This document shows positions 1 to 7,241 of a DNA stretch of 64,000 bases, one piece after another; position 1 is the stretch's first letter, and each line of letters starts with the position of its first letter. Both the position numbers and the translations under genes were made by a program. Source of the DNA: Streptomyces seoulensis (GTDB taxonomy: Bacteria > Actinomycetota > Actinomycetes > Streptomycetales > Streptomycetaceae); the NCBI GenBank assembly GCA_013364255.1, contig CP054936.1, forward strand, positions 5,784,353 through 5,848,352. Reading direction: 5' to 3'. The notes under the pieces were generated by a model. That model was not told the DNA's origin. It was given only the letters and a program-made list of their open reading frames with translations, and ran no database searches.

Positions 1-1
1 C

Positions 2-46
2 GCCTTCGTCCAAGGCGTCAAGGACGGTGAGTTCGAGCGGCTGTAG
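2..46 (+). CDS. 3' end of an upstream gene (partial)
   Basis: Only the last 14 codons are inside the window, ending in TAG at 44-46. The tail reads AFVQGVKDGEFERL and is too short to assign to a family. In Streptomyces the gene before alr is usually a carbohydrate-kinase/NAD(P)H-hydrate repair gene, but nothing visible here confirms that. The following 100 bp up to alr show no feature I can name. Confidence 0.4.
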   Translation, partial: AFVQGVKDGEFERL

Positions 47-149
47 CTGCCGCCCACGTCCCGAAGCGCTGAGCTGTGGTGCCGCACCACCCCCCACACG
101 CCCGCCGCGCCATAACGCCCCCCGCGCCCTCTGAGACACTGGGGGCGCG

Positions 150-1394
150 ATGAACGAGACAGCACACCCGCGGACGGCCCCGCTGCGCGCCCGCGCCGAG
201 ATCGATCTGGCCGCTCTGCGGGCCAACGTGCGGGCCCTGCGCGAACGGACGCCGGGCGCGGCCCTGATGGCCGTCGTCAAGTCCGACGCGTACGGACACG
301 GCGCCGTCCGGTGCGCCCGCGCGGCCGTCGCCGCCGGCGCCACCTGGCTCGGCACCGCCACGCCCGAGGAGGCGCTGGCGCTGCGCGCCGCCGGGCTCGC
401 GCCCGAGCAGGTGCGCGTCCTGTGCTGGCTGTGGACGCCGGGCGGGCCGTGGCGCGAGGCGATCGAGGCCGACGTGGACGTGTCCGTGAGCGGACTGTGG
501 GCGCTGGCGGAGGTGCGCGAGGCCGCGCGCGCCGCCGGGCGGCCCGCGCGGGTGCAGCTGAAGGCCGACACCGGCCTCGGCCGCAACGGCTGCCAGCCCG
601 CCGACTGGCCGGAACTCGTCGCCGAGGCGCTGCGCGCCCAGGCCGAGGGGCTGATCCGGATCACCGGTCTGTGGTCGCACTTCGCCTGCGCCGACGAGCC
701 GGGCCACCCCTCCATCGCCGCGCAGCTCGACCGGTTCCGCGAGATGCTCGCGCACGCCGAGGAGCACGGCGTGCGGCCCGAGGTGCGGCACATCGCCAAC
801 TCGCCCGCCGCGCTCACCGTGCCCGACAGCCACTTCGACCTGGTGCGCACCGGCATCGCCCTCTACGGCATCTCGCCCGCCCCCGAGCTGGGCGTCCCGG
901 CCGACTTCGGGCTGCGGCCCGTGATGACGCTGTCCGCCTCGCTCGCCCTGGTCAAGCACGTGCCCGGCGGCCACGGCGTCAGCTACGGCCACCACTACGT
1001 CACCCCGGGCGAGACCACCCTCGGCCTGGTCCCGGTGGGCTACGCCGACGGCGTGCCGCGCCATGCCTCCGGCACCGGGCCCGTCCTGGTCGGCGGCAAG
1101 TGGCGCACCGTCGCGGGCCGGATCGCGATGGACCAGTTCGTGGTGGACCTCGGCGGCGACGAACCCGAGGCGGGCTCGCGCGCCGTGCTGTTCGGGCCGG
1201 GCGACGAGGGCGAGCCCACCGCCGAGGACTGGGCGCAGGCGGCGGGCACCATCGCGTACGAGATCGTCACCCGCATCGGCGCCCGCGTCCCCCGCGTCTT
1301 CGTGGACGAGGAGGACCCGGCCGACGCGGAACGCCCGGAACAGGGGGAGACCGGGGCAGACGGGGAAGAAGGCCGGGAGCGCCGTACGGCGTAG
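150..1394 (+). CDS. alr: Alanine racemase
   Basis: PLP-dependent racemase converting L-alanine to D-alanine for peptidoglycan precursors, in the cytoplasm. 414 aa, slightly longer than the usual 370-390 because of a short N-terminal lead and an acidic, low-complexity C-terminus. The PLP lysine is K44 in AVVKSDAYGHG, and the second catalytic base, a tyrosine, is Y279 in HGVSYGHHY; the GYADG motif follows at about 297-301. ATG start with a GC-rich upstream region and no strong Shine-Dalgarno sequence. It leads a co-directional run with the hydrolase and tsaE. Identification is firm from the two catalytic motifs. Confidence 0.96.
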   Translation: MNETAHPRTAPLRARAEIDLAALRANVRALRERTPGAALMAVVKSDAYGHGAVRCARAAVAAGATWLGTATPEEALALRAAGLAPEQVRVLCWLWTPGGPWREAIEADVDVSVSGLWALAEVREAARAAGRPARVQLKADTGLGRNGCQPADWPELVAEALRAQAEGLIRITGLWSHFACADEPGHPSIAAQLDRFREMLAHAEEHGVRPEVRHIANSPAALTVPDSHFDLVRTGIALYGISPAPELGVPADFGLRPVMTLSASLALVKHVPGGHGVSYGHHYVTPGETTLGLVPVGYADGVPRHASGTGPVLVGGKWRTVAGRIAMDQFVVDLGGDEPEAGSRAVLFGPGDEGEPTAEDWAQAAGTIAYEIVTRIGARVPRVFVDEEDPADAERPEQGETGADGEEGRERRTA

Positions 1395-1486
1395 CGCGGT
1401 GGTCCGTGCGGCGCGGCCGGGTCCCGGACGCCGCCGCGGCCTTGAACACCAGGACGTCACAGCGACGGCACGACGAGGAGCGGTAC

Positions 1487-2740
1487 GTGAGCGAGAGCAG
1501 TGCGGCGGCGGCCGTGGCCTCCACCGCAGGGGCGGGCGGCTGGCGCCGGGCGACCGGTATCGCGGGGGCGGCGATCGGCGTGATGGCCGCGGGCGCGGCG
1601 GCCACCGTGGCCGTCGAACGGATGACCGTGGGCCGGGGCATGCGCAAGAAGGCCCGGCTCGCCCTGGACGCGGCGGGCCCGTACGGCACCCTGCGCGGCG
1701 CCCCGGGCACCGCGTACGCCGACGACGGCACCGAGCTGTACTACGAGGTGGACGAGGCCGCCGGCGCCGACGCCACGGACGACGCGACCGGCGCCGCGGC
1801 CCTCGGTCCGCGCCGCCGCAGGCTCTTCGGCCGCAGGGCCCCGGCCCCGGTCACCGTGGTCTTCAGCCACGGCTACTGCCTCGGCCAGGACTCCTGGCAC
1901 TTCCAGCGCGCGGCGCTGCGCGGCGTGGTGCGGACCGTGTACTGGGACCAGCGCAGCCACGGCCGGTCCGGGCGGGGCGTGGCGCAGCTCAAGGACGACG
2001 AGCCGCTGACCATCGACCAGCTCGGCCGCGATCTGAAGGCGGTGCTGGACGCGGCCGCGCCCGAGGGGCCGATCGTGCTGGTCGGGCACTCCATGGGCGG
2101 CATGACCGTGATGGCCCTGGCCGCCCAGTACCCGGAGCTGATCCGGGAGCGGGTGGTGGCCACCGCCTTCGTCGGCACCTCCTCCGGCCGGCTCGGCGAG
2201 GTCAACTTCGGGCTGCCGGTGGCCGGCGTCAACGCGGTGCGCCGGGTGCTGCCCGGCGTGCTGAAGGCGCTCGGGCAGCGCGCCGAACTGGTGGAGCGGG
2301 GCCGGCGGGCCACCGCCGACCTGTTCGCCGGGGTCATCAAGCGCTACTCGTTCGCCGGCCGCGACATAGACCCGGCCGTCGCCCGGTTCGCCGAACGGAT
2401 GATCGAGTCCACGCCGATCGACGTGGTCGCCGAGTTCTACCCGGCCTTCACCGACCACGACAAGACCGCGGCGCTCGCCCTCTTCGCGGGTCTGCCGGTG
2501 CTCGTGCTGGCCGGGGTGCAGGACCTGGTCACGCCGAGCGAGCACAGCGAGGCCATCGCCGGCCTGCTGCCCGAGGCGGAACTCGTCCTGGTCCCGGACG
2601 CCGGCCACCTGGTGATGCTGGAGCACCCGGAGGTGGTCACCGACCGTCTCGCCGACCTGCTGACCCGGGTGGGCGCGGTCCCGGCAGGCACTACCGTGGG
2701 CACTTATGGAAGCACCAGCGGCACCGCACAACCCGGCTGA
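1487..2740 (+). CDS. Alpha/beta hydrolase
   Basis: 417-residue alpha/beta-hydrolase-fold protein of unknown substrate. The nucleophile elbow GHSMGG is visible (VLVGHSMGGMT) and the C-terminal catalytic His lies in DAGHLVMLEHPE. An oxyanion-type HGY segment (FSHGYCLGQD) starts the fold after an N-terminal hydrophobic stretch (roughly residues 24-45) that could be a membrane anchor or uncleaved signal. An Ala/Asp-rich linker with a basic RRRR patch comes next. The GTG start is chosen because GAGGAG lies just upstream. The 3' end overlaps tsaE by 35 bp, so the two are probably co-transcribed. This gene commonly sits between alr and tsaE in Streptomyces; its role is not known to me. Confidence 0.85.
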   Translation: MSESSAAAAVASTAGAGGWRRATGIAGAAIGVMAAGAAATVAVERMTVGRGMRKKARLALDAAGPYGTLRGAPGTAYADDGTELYYEVDEAAGADATDDATGAAALGPRRRRLFGRRAPAPVTVVFSHGYCLGQDSWHFQRAALRGVVRTVYWDQRSHGRSGRGVAQLKDDEPLTIDQLGRDLKAVLDAAAPEGPIVLVGHSMGGMTVMALAAQYPELIRERVVATAFVGTSSGRLGEVNFGLPVAGVNAVRRVLPGVLKALGQRAELVERGRRATADLFAGVIKRYSFAGRDIDPAVARFAERMIESTPIDVVAEFYPAFTDHDKTAALALFAGLPVLVLAGVQDLVTPSEHSEAIAGLLPEAELVLVPDAGHLVMLEHPEVVTDRLADLLTRVGAVPAGTTVGTYGSTSGTAQPG

Positions 2741-3227
2741 CCCCCACTCCGTCGAGCTCACCGTCAACGCGCCCGAGCAGATGCGCGAACTGGGCCACCG
2801 GCTCGCCAAGCTGCTGCGCGCCGGCGACCTGGTGATGCTCAGCGGGGAGCTGGGCGCGGGCAAGACCACGCTGACCCGCGGGCTCGGCGAGGGACTCGGG
2901 GTGCGCGGCGCGGTCACCTCGCCGACCTTCGTGATCGCCCGGGTGCACCCCTCGCTCGGTGACGGCCCGCCGCTCGTCCATGTCGACGCCTACCGGCTCG
3001 GCGGCGGCCTCGACGAGATGGAGGACCTGGACCTCGACGTCTCGCTGCCGGACTCGGTGGTCGTCGTGGAGTGGGGCGAGGGCAAGGTCGAGGAGCTGAC
3101 CGACGAACGGCTCCAGGTCCGCATCCACCGGGCGGTCGGCGACACCGCCGACGAGGTGCGGCACCTGACGGTGACCGGGATCGGCGGCCGGTGGGCGGCC
3201 GTGGACCTGACCGTGCTGGGCGCCTGA
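2706..3227 (+). CDS. tsaE: tRNA t6A37 biosynthesis ATPase TsaE
   Basis: 173 aa, the usual size for the family. The Walker A motif GELGAGKTT is near residue 45, followed by the family pattern TSPTFVIARVH and HVDAYRL. TsaE is the ATPase that resets the TsaB-TsaD complex during N6-threonylcarbamoyladenosine formation at A37 of ANN-decoding tRNAs. Its partners tsaB and tsaD lie 1.2-2.3 kb downstream, separated here by a small ORF and an oppositely oriented gene. The start lies inside the hydrolase gene, which suggests translational coupling. Confidence 0.95.
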   Translation: MEAPAAPHNPADPHSVELTVNAPEQMRELGHRLAKLLRAGDLVMLSGELGAGKTTLTRGLGEGLGVRGAVTSPTFVIARVHPSLGDGPPLVHVDAYRLGGGLDEMEDLDLDVSLPDSVVVVEWGEGKVEELTDERLQVRIHRAVGDTADEVRHLTVTGIGGRWAAVDLTVLGA

Positions 3228-3283
3228 GGGCCCGGCGGGTCCTTGCGCGGGGCCTGTCGGGCGTGGTCACATGGTATCCAGCT

Positions 3284-3307
3284 CGTGGTTAGGGTTACCT
3301 AACCACG
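3284..3307. promoter_or_regulatory. Iron-box-like palindrome (DmdR/IdeR type)
   Basis: A perfect inverted repeat with 10-bp arms CGTGGTTAGG and CCTAACCACG around a 4-bp centre GTTA. The core TTAGG-N4-CCTAA has the same spacing as the DtxR-family iron boxes of Streptomyces (TTAGG-CTNA-CCTAA), and 14 of 19 positions agree with that consensus. It sits 27 bp upstream of the 80-codon ORF at 3335 and downstream of tsaE, so it most likely controls that ORF. The assignment rests on motif similarity only. Confidence 0.5.
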
Positions 3308-3334
3308 CCCGCCCCCGTCCTCCAGGAGGCGTCC

Positions 3335-3577
3335 ATGTCGGCTGCCGAGAACCCGTCCCGGCCGTACCCGGCCTCCGGTGTGCGCATGAGCGACCTGCTG
3401 GCCTCCTGCGCCGCCGCCGCGGCCGTCTCCCGCCCGCCCCGGGCCCCGGAACCCGCGGACGCCGGCCCGGAGACCCGCTCCCGTACGCCGCGCCCGGGCG
3501 CCCACCGCGACGCCCGCACCGCCCGTGGGGACGCCCGCACCGCCCGTACGGCGCAGACGCACCGCGAAGCGGCGTAG
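3335..3577 (+). CDS. Small hypothetical protein behind an iron box
   Basis: An 80-codon ORF with a very good ribosome binding site (CAGGAGGCGTCC before ATG). The N-terminal half contains MSDLLASCAAAAAVSRPP, the sort of short helix that is often conserved; the rest is Arg/Thr/Pro-rich with an ARTARGDARTART repeat. No known domain is recognised. The iron-box-like palindrome directly upstream suggests iron-dependent expression. The excellent RBS argues for a real gene, but the disordered composition keeps confidence moderate. Confidence 0.5.
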   Translation: MSAAENPSRPYPASGVRMSDLLASCAAAAAVSRPPRAPEPADAGPETRSRTPRPGAHRDARTARGDARTARTAQTHREAA

Positions 3578-3610
3578 CCCGTTCGGATGGCGTGGCCCTG
3601 TCGCCCTCTC

Positions 3611-3735
3611 GGATGCCGACGGCCTTCCGGTCATCGGATGCCGACGGCCTTCCGGTCATCGGATGCCGACGGCCTTCCGGTCATCGGATGCCGACGGCCT
3701 TCCGGTCATCGGATGACGACGACCTTCTGGCCGAT
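3611..3735. repeat. 25-bp tandem repeat (4 perfect copies plus diverged source copy)
   Basis: Four perfect head-to-tail copies of a 25-bp unit start at 3611, 3636, 3661 and 3686. Each begins GGATGCCGACGGCC and ends TTCCGGTCATC. A fifth, diverged copy from 3711 is the 3' end and stop codon of the minus-strand gene at 3706-4278, so the array looks like repeated duplication of that gene's terminus. Each unit carries a TGA in the gene's direction. The spacing and lack of spacers rule out a CRISPR array. Confidence 0.95.
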
Positions 3736-4278
3736 CGTCGCGAACATCCACATCGCCTCGCCGTCCGCCCGCGACTCCCGCACGCCGCCCGTCTTCACCC
3801 CGGGGTCCGCGCCGTCCGTGTCCTCGTCGGGCGTGGACTGGTCGACCGCCGCGCTGAACCCGACGACCACGCCCCGCACGTCCGCGAAGCGCACCACGTG
3901 CTCCACGGGGACGCCGTCGGTCCCGGTGACCGCCTTCGACCGTGAGGTGACCGCGTAGGTCCCCGGCGCCGGGTCCACGCTGCCCGGGGTGACCTTGAAG
4001 GTGTTCTCCACCGTGCCGCCCGCGCTCACCAGCCACACCCGGTCGTCGTCCACCGAGTACACCACCCGCTCACCGGCGCCGGAGTGCGCGGGCAGCGCCG
4101 TGGGGTGCCGGCGGTCGCGGGGTGCCTTGGCGGCGCTCGCCGCCGGCGTCGCGCTCGGACCGGGCCGGCCGACCAGTTCCTCCGGGACGGAGGACTGCGC
4201 CTGGTAGGCGAGGAAGCCGACCGTGGCGAGCGCCGCCGCGGTGAGCCCGGCCACCCAACCCGCGCTGCTCCTTGCCAC
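3706..4278 (-). CDS. Membrane-anchored L,D-transpeptidase-like protein lacking the catalytic Cys
   Basis: 190 aa with an N-terminal hydrophobic segment (about residues 8-28) and an extracellular portion. From about residue 70 the pattern resembles a YkuD fold: VVYSVDDDRVWLV, a TFKVTPGSVDPAPGTYAV stretch resembling the 'pTP.G.f.i' segment, and a C-terminal TGGVRESRADGEAMWMF...GQKVVVI. In active enzymes that last region is S/THGC-R...D...G..V.I; here the catalytic Cys position is Gly and the His is absent. It is therefore probably a non-catalytic, possibly peptidoglycan-associated relative. The stop region is the source of the adjacent 25-bp tandem repeat. It interrupts the plus-strand tsaE-tsaB run. 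Confidence 0.7.
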   Translation of the reverse strand: MARSSAGWVAGLTAAALATVGFLAYQAQSSVPEELVGRPGPSATPAASAAKAPRDRRHPTALPAHSGAGERVVYSVDDDRVWLVSAGGTVENTFKVTPGSVDPAPGTYAVTSRSKAVTGTDGVPVEHVVRFADVRGVVVGFSAAVDQSTPDEDTDGADPGVKTGGVRESRADGEAMWMFATIGQKVVVIR

Positions 4279-4394
4279 GGTTCGTCCGCCTTCGGATAGG
4301 TCTGCCAGTCGGTGTGCGGCTTGCGACCGTAGCAGCCGGAATGCGCGGGGCCCGGACGGCCGTGCGGGGCTCGCGGGAGCCGTAGGCTGTTTGC

Positions 4395-5048
4395 GTGCTC
4401 TTGCTCGCTCTGGATACCGCCACCCCCGCCGTCACCGTCGCCCTGCACGACGGAACGGCCGTCATCGCCTCAGCCAGTCAGGTGGACGCGCGCCGGCACG
4501 GAGAGCTGCTGCTGCCGGCCGTCGACCGGGTCCTCACCGAGGCCGGCCTGACGCTGGACGCCGTCACGGGCATCGTGGCCGGCACCGGCCCCGGCCCCTA
4601 CACCGGGCTGCGCGTCGGCCTGATGACCGCCGACACCTTCGGCCTCGCGCTCGGCGTCCCCGTGCACGGCGTGTGCACGCTCGACGGCCTCGCCTACGCC
4701 GCCGACGTGCCCGGCCCCTTCGTCGTGGCGACCGACGCCCGCCGCAAGGAGGTCTACTGGGCGCGCTACGCCGACTCCCGCACCCGCCTCACCGACCCGG
4801 CCGTCGACCGGCCCGCCGACATCGCCGGCCAGGTCCGGGGCCTGCCCGCGGTCGGCGCCGGCGCGCTGCTGTACCCGGAGACCTTCCCGCAGGCGCACGA
4901 GCCCGAGCACGTGTCGGCCGCCGCGCTGGCCGCGCTCGCCGCCGAGAAGCTGGCCGCGGGCGAGGAACTGCCCGCGCCCCGGCCGCTGTACCTGCGCCGG
5001 CCGGACGCGCAGGTGCCCAAGAACTACAAGGTGGTCACCCCCAAGTGA
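4395..5048 (+). CDS. tsaB: tRNA t6A37 synthase subunit TsaB
   Basis: 217 aa, ASKHA-fold protein that dimerises with TsaD in t6A synthesis. The start MLLLALDTATPAVTVAL and the conserved block GTGPGPYTGLRVGLMTADTFG (about residues 63-83) are diagnostic. GTG start; the stop codon overlaps the GTG of rimI (GTGA), so tsaB-rimI-tsaD plus the following small gene form a translationally coupled operon. The GC-rich 115-bp gap to the divergent LDT-like gene must hold both promoters. Confidence 0.95.
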   Translation: MLLLALDTATPAVTVALHDGTAVIASASQVDARRHGELLLPAVDRVLTEAGLTLDAVTGIVAGTGPGPYTGLRVGLMTADTFGLALGVPVHGVCTLDGLAYAADVPGPFVVATDARRKEVYWARYADSRTRLTDPAVDRPADIAGQVRGLPAVGAGALLYPETFPQAHEPEHVSAAALAALAAEKLAAGEELPAPRPLYLRRPDAQVPKNYKVVTPK

Positions 5049-5566
5049 CCGGCGAGACGACCACCGCGGCCCCGGCGCCCGCGCTGCGCGAGATGCGCTG
5101 GTGGGACATCGACCCGGTGCTGGAGCTGGAGAAGGGCCTCTTCCCCGAGGACGCCTGGTCGCGGGGGATGTTCTGGTCCGAGCTGGCGCACTCCCGCGGC
5201 CCCGAGGCCACCCGGCGCTACGTCGTGGCCGAGCAGGACGGCCGGATCGTCGGCTACGCCGGTCTCGTCGCCACCGGCGACCAGGGCGACGTCCAGACCA
5301 TCGCCGTCGCCCGCGACCAGTGGGGCACCGGCCTCGGCTCCCTGCTGCTGACCGAGCTGCTGCGGGCCGCGACCGCCTTCGAGTGCGCCGAGGTGATGCT
5401 GGAGTGCCGGGTGGACAACGTCCGCGCCCAGCGCCTCTACGAGCGCTTCGGCTTCGCCCCCATCGGCTTCCGGCGCGGCTACTACCAGCCGGGGAACGTG
5501 GACGCCCTGGTGATGCGCCTGACCGACCCCTCCACCTCCGTACAAGGAACCGAGATCCATGGCTGA
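5045..5566 (+). CDS. rimI: Ribosomal-protein alanine N-acetyltransferase RimI
   Basis: 173-aa GNAT acetyltransferase. The acetyl-CoA site is visible as QTIAVARDQWGTGLGSLLL, and the family signature EVMLECRVDNVRAQRLYERFGFAPIGFRRGYY follows. RimI acetylates the N-terminal Ala of ribosomal protein S18 in E. coli; in actinobacteria it regularly sits between tsaB and tsaD. The GTG start overlaps the tsaB stop by 4 bp, and the 3' end overlaps tsaD by 8 bp. Confidence 0.93.
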   Translation: MTGETTTAAPAPALREMRWWDIDPVLELEKGLFPEDAWSRGMFWSELAHSRGPEATRRYVVAEQDGRIVGYAGLVATGDQGDVQTIAVARDQWGTGLGSLLLTELLRAATAFECAEVMLECRVDNVRAQRLYERFGFAPIGFRRGYYQPGNVDALVMRLTDPSTSVQGTEIHG

Positions 5567-6689
5567 CCTCCGCGACGAGCCGCTCGTCCTCGGCATCGAG
5601 ACCTCCTGCGACGAGACCGGCGTCGGCGTCGTGCGCGGCACCACCCTGCTGGCCGACGCGGTCGCCTCCAGCGTCGACGAGCACGCCCGCTTCGGCGGCG
5701 TCGTCCCCGAGGTCGCCTCGCGCGCCCACCTGGAGGCCATGGCGCCGACCATCGAGCGCGCGCTCAAGGAGGCCGGGGTCAGCGCCAGGGACCTGGACGG
5801 CATCGCGGTCACCGCGGGGCCCGGCCTGGCCGGCGCCCTGCTGGTCGGCGTCTCGGCGGCCAAGGCGTTCGCCTACGCGCTCGGCAAGCCGCTGTACGGC
5901 GTCAACCACCTCGCCTCCCACATCTGCGTGGACCAGCTGGAGCACGGCCCGCTGCCCGAGCCGACCATGGCGCTGCTGGTCTCCGGCGGCCACTCCTCGC
6001 TGCTGCTGTCCACCGACATCACCTCCGACGTGCGGCCCCTGGGCGCCACGATCGACGACGCGGCCGGCGAGGCGTTCGACAAGATCGCCCGCGTGCTGAA
6101 CCTGGGCTTCCCCGGCGGCCCGGTCATCGACCGCTACGCCCGCGAGGGCGACCCGGCGGCGATCGCCTTCCCGCGCGGTCTGACCGGCCCGCGCGACGCC
6201 GCCTACGACTTCTCCTTCTCCGGCCTGAAGACGTCCGTGGCCCGCTGGATCGAGGCGAAGCGGGCGGCCGGCGAGGAGGTGCCGGTGCGCGACGTGGCGG
6301 CCTCCTTCCAGGAGGCGGTGGTGGACGTGCTCACCCGCAAGGCGGTGCGGGCCTGCAAGGACGCGGGCGTGGACCACCTGATGATCGGCGGCGGCGTGGC
6401 CGCCAACTCCCGGCTGCGGGCGCTGGCCCAGGAGCGCTGCGAGGCGGCCGGCATCCGGCTGCGCGTCCCGCGCCCCAAGCTGTGCACGGACAACGGCGCG
6501 ATGGTGGCCGCCCTGGGCGCGGAGATGGTCAGGCGCAACCGCGCGGCCTCCGACTGGGACCTGTCGGCGGACTCGTCGCTGCCGGTCACCGACCCGCACG
6601 TGCCGGGCACCGCGCAGACCCACGCCCACGCCCACGCGCACGGCCACGACCATGTGCACGCGGTCGGCGAGGAGAACCTGTACTCGTGA
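5559..6689 (+). CDS. tsaD: tRNA t6A37 threonylcarbamoyltransferase TsaD
   Basis: 376 aa, the catalytic subunit that transfers the threonylcarbamoyl group to A37. Visible family features are LGIETSCDETGVGVV at the N-terminus, the metal-binding HxxxH (VNHLASH), and the nucleotide-binding LVSGGHSSLLL and GGGVAANSRLR segments. The last 30 residues are an appended His-rich tail (alternating HA and HG with HDHVH) not needed for the fold and longer than in typical TsaD. The stop overlaps the next start as GTGA. Confidence 0.96.
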   Translation: MADLRDEPLVLGIETSCDETGVGVVRGTTLLADAVASSVDEHARFGGVVPEVASRAHLEAMAPTIERALKEAGVSARDLDGIAVTAGPGLAGALLVGVSAAKAFAYALGKPLYGVNHLASHICVDQLEHGPLPEPTMALLVSGGHSSLLLSTDITSDVRPLGATIDDAAGEAFDKIARVLNLGFPGGPVIDRYAREGDPAAIAFPRGLTGPRDAAYDFSFSGLKTSVARWIEAKRAAGEEVPVRDVAASFQEAVVDVLTRKAVRACKDAGVDHLMIGGGVAANSRLRALAQERCEAAGIRLRVPRPKLCTDNGAMVAALGAEMVRRNRAASDWDLSADSSLPVTDPHVPGTAQTHAHAHAHGHDHVHAVGEENLYS

Positions 6690-6952
6690 GCGTGGCGTTG
6701 ATGTGGGAGGCCCGCGCGGTCGCCGGCCGGGGCGAGGAGTTGCTGGCCTGGGTGCGGCGACAGCGGCTCGCCGAACGGCCCTCGCGACGCGAGGTGCTGC
6801 GCGCGCCGCAGGACCGGGTCCTCGTCATCACCTGGTGGGACGCGCCCTACGACGCCGAGCTGCCGGAACTTCCGGAGCCGGCCGCCGACTTGGTGACCCG
6901 GGCGGTGCATCGCTGGCGGTTCGAGGCGGTGCCGGAGGACCCGGAGCGCTGA
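6686..6952 (+). CDS. Small conserved hypothetical protein, last gene of the tsaB operon
   Basis: 88 aa beginning VSVALMWEARAVAGRGEELLAWV, with a central VLRAPQDRVLVITWW strand. The length and alternating strand/helix pattern resemble small ferredoxin-like dimeric alpha/beta-barrel proteins of the ABM type, but no catalytic residue supports a monooxygenase call. The GTG start overlaps the tsaD stop by 4 bp, so it is translated with the t6A genes. Function unknown. Confidence 0.75.
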   Translation: MSVALMWEARAVAGRGEELLAWVRRQRLAERPSRREVLRAPQDRVLVITWWDAPYDAELPELPEPAADLVTRAVHRWRFEAVPEDPER

Positions 6953-6984
6953 GTGGCGCGGGGCCTTCCGCATGGTCTATGATC

Positions 6985-7142
6985 ATCACACAGCAAGCGG
7001 GCAACACAGCAACGAAGCCCAAATGCCAGTGCGTTGGTGGTCCAAGGAAAGACGCCCCGCTTCCTGCGGGGAAATGCAGGTGCAAGGCCTGCCCGGCGCT
7101 CGATCAGACCCCGCCTCCGGTTCTTCCGGAGGCGGGGTCTTT
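6985..7142 (+). ncRNA. Candidate small RNA with strong terminator
   Basis: A -10-like TATGAT lies at 6978-6983. It is followed by a base-composition change to A-richer sequence, a CCCCGC-TTCCT-GCGGGG hairpin at 7055-7071, a GCAGG/CCTGC hairpin at 7076-7092 and a 14-bp-stem terminator ending in TCTTT at 7142. No -35 element is obvious. The same stretch can be read as a Cys-rich peptide from ATG 6979 (CQC and CRCKAC motifs), but that frame runs through the terminator, which favours RNA. I do not recognise an Rfam family. Confidence 0.45.
7107..7142 (+). terminator. Rho-independent terminator
   Basis: A perfect 14-bp stem (GACCCCGCCTCCGG paired with its complement at 7126-7139), a TTCTT loop and a short TCTTT tail. 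It faces the plus strand, ending the tsaB-operon/sRNA transcript, and could also stop read-through from the glycosidase operon coming the other way. Confidence 0.85.
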
Positions 7143-7193
7143 CGTCGTACGGAGCCCTCCCGCACCACCGCCTCGCGAGCCCGCGTACTTGCG

Positions 7194-7228
7194 TCCGGGT
7201 CCCGGCGGACGGCCGGCCGGGACCCGGA
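7194..7228 (-). terminator. Terminator-like hairpin after the glycosidase operon
   Basis: A perfect 13-bp stem (TCCGGGTCCCGGC and complement, 9-nt loop) 14 bp beyond the stop codon of the minus-strand GH3 gene. There is no T-run, as is common in Streptomyces. Confidence 0.65.
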
Positions 7229-7241
7229 ACCAGGGGGCGGC

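Noticed and set aside
3611..3735. CRISPR-like direct repeats
   Set aside because: Units are contiguous without spacers and derive from the adjacent gene end; no cas gene is present.
3271..3945. 224-codon plus-strand frame starting near the iron box
   Set aside because: It runs through the 25-bp array and antisense to the LDT-like gene. The ATG lacks a ribosome site, whereas the 3335 start in another frame has an excellent one.
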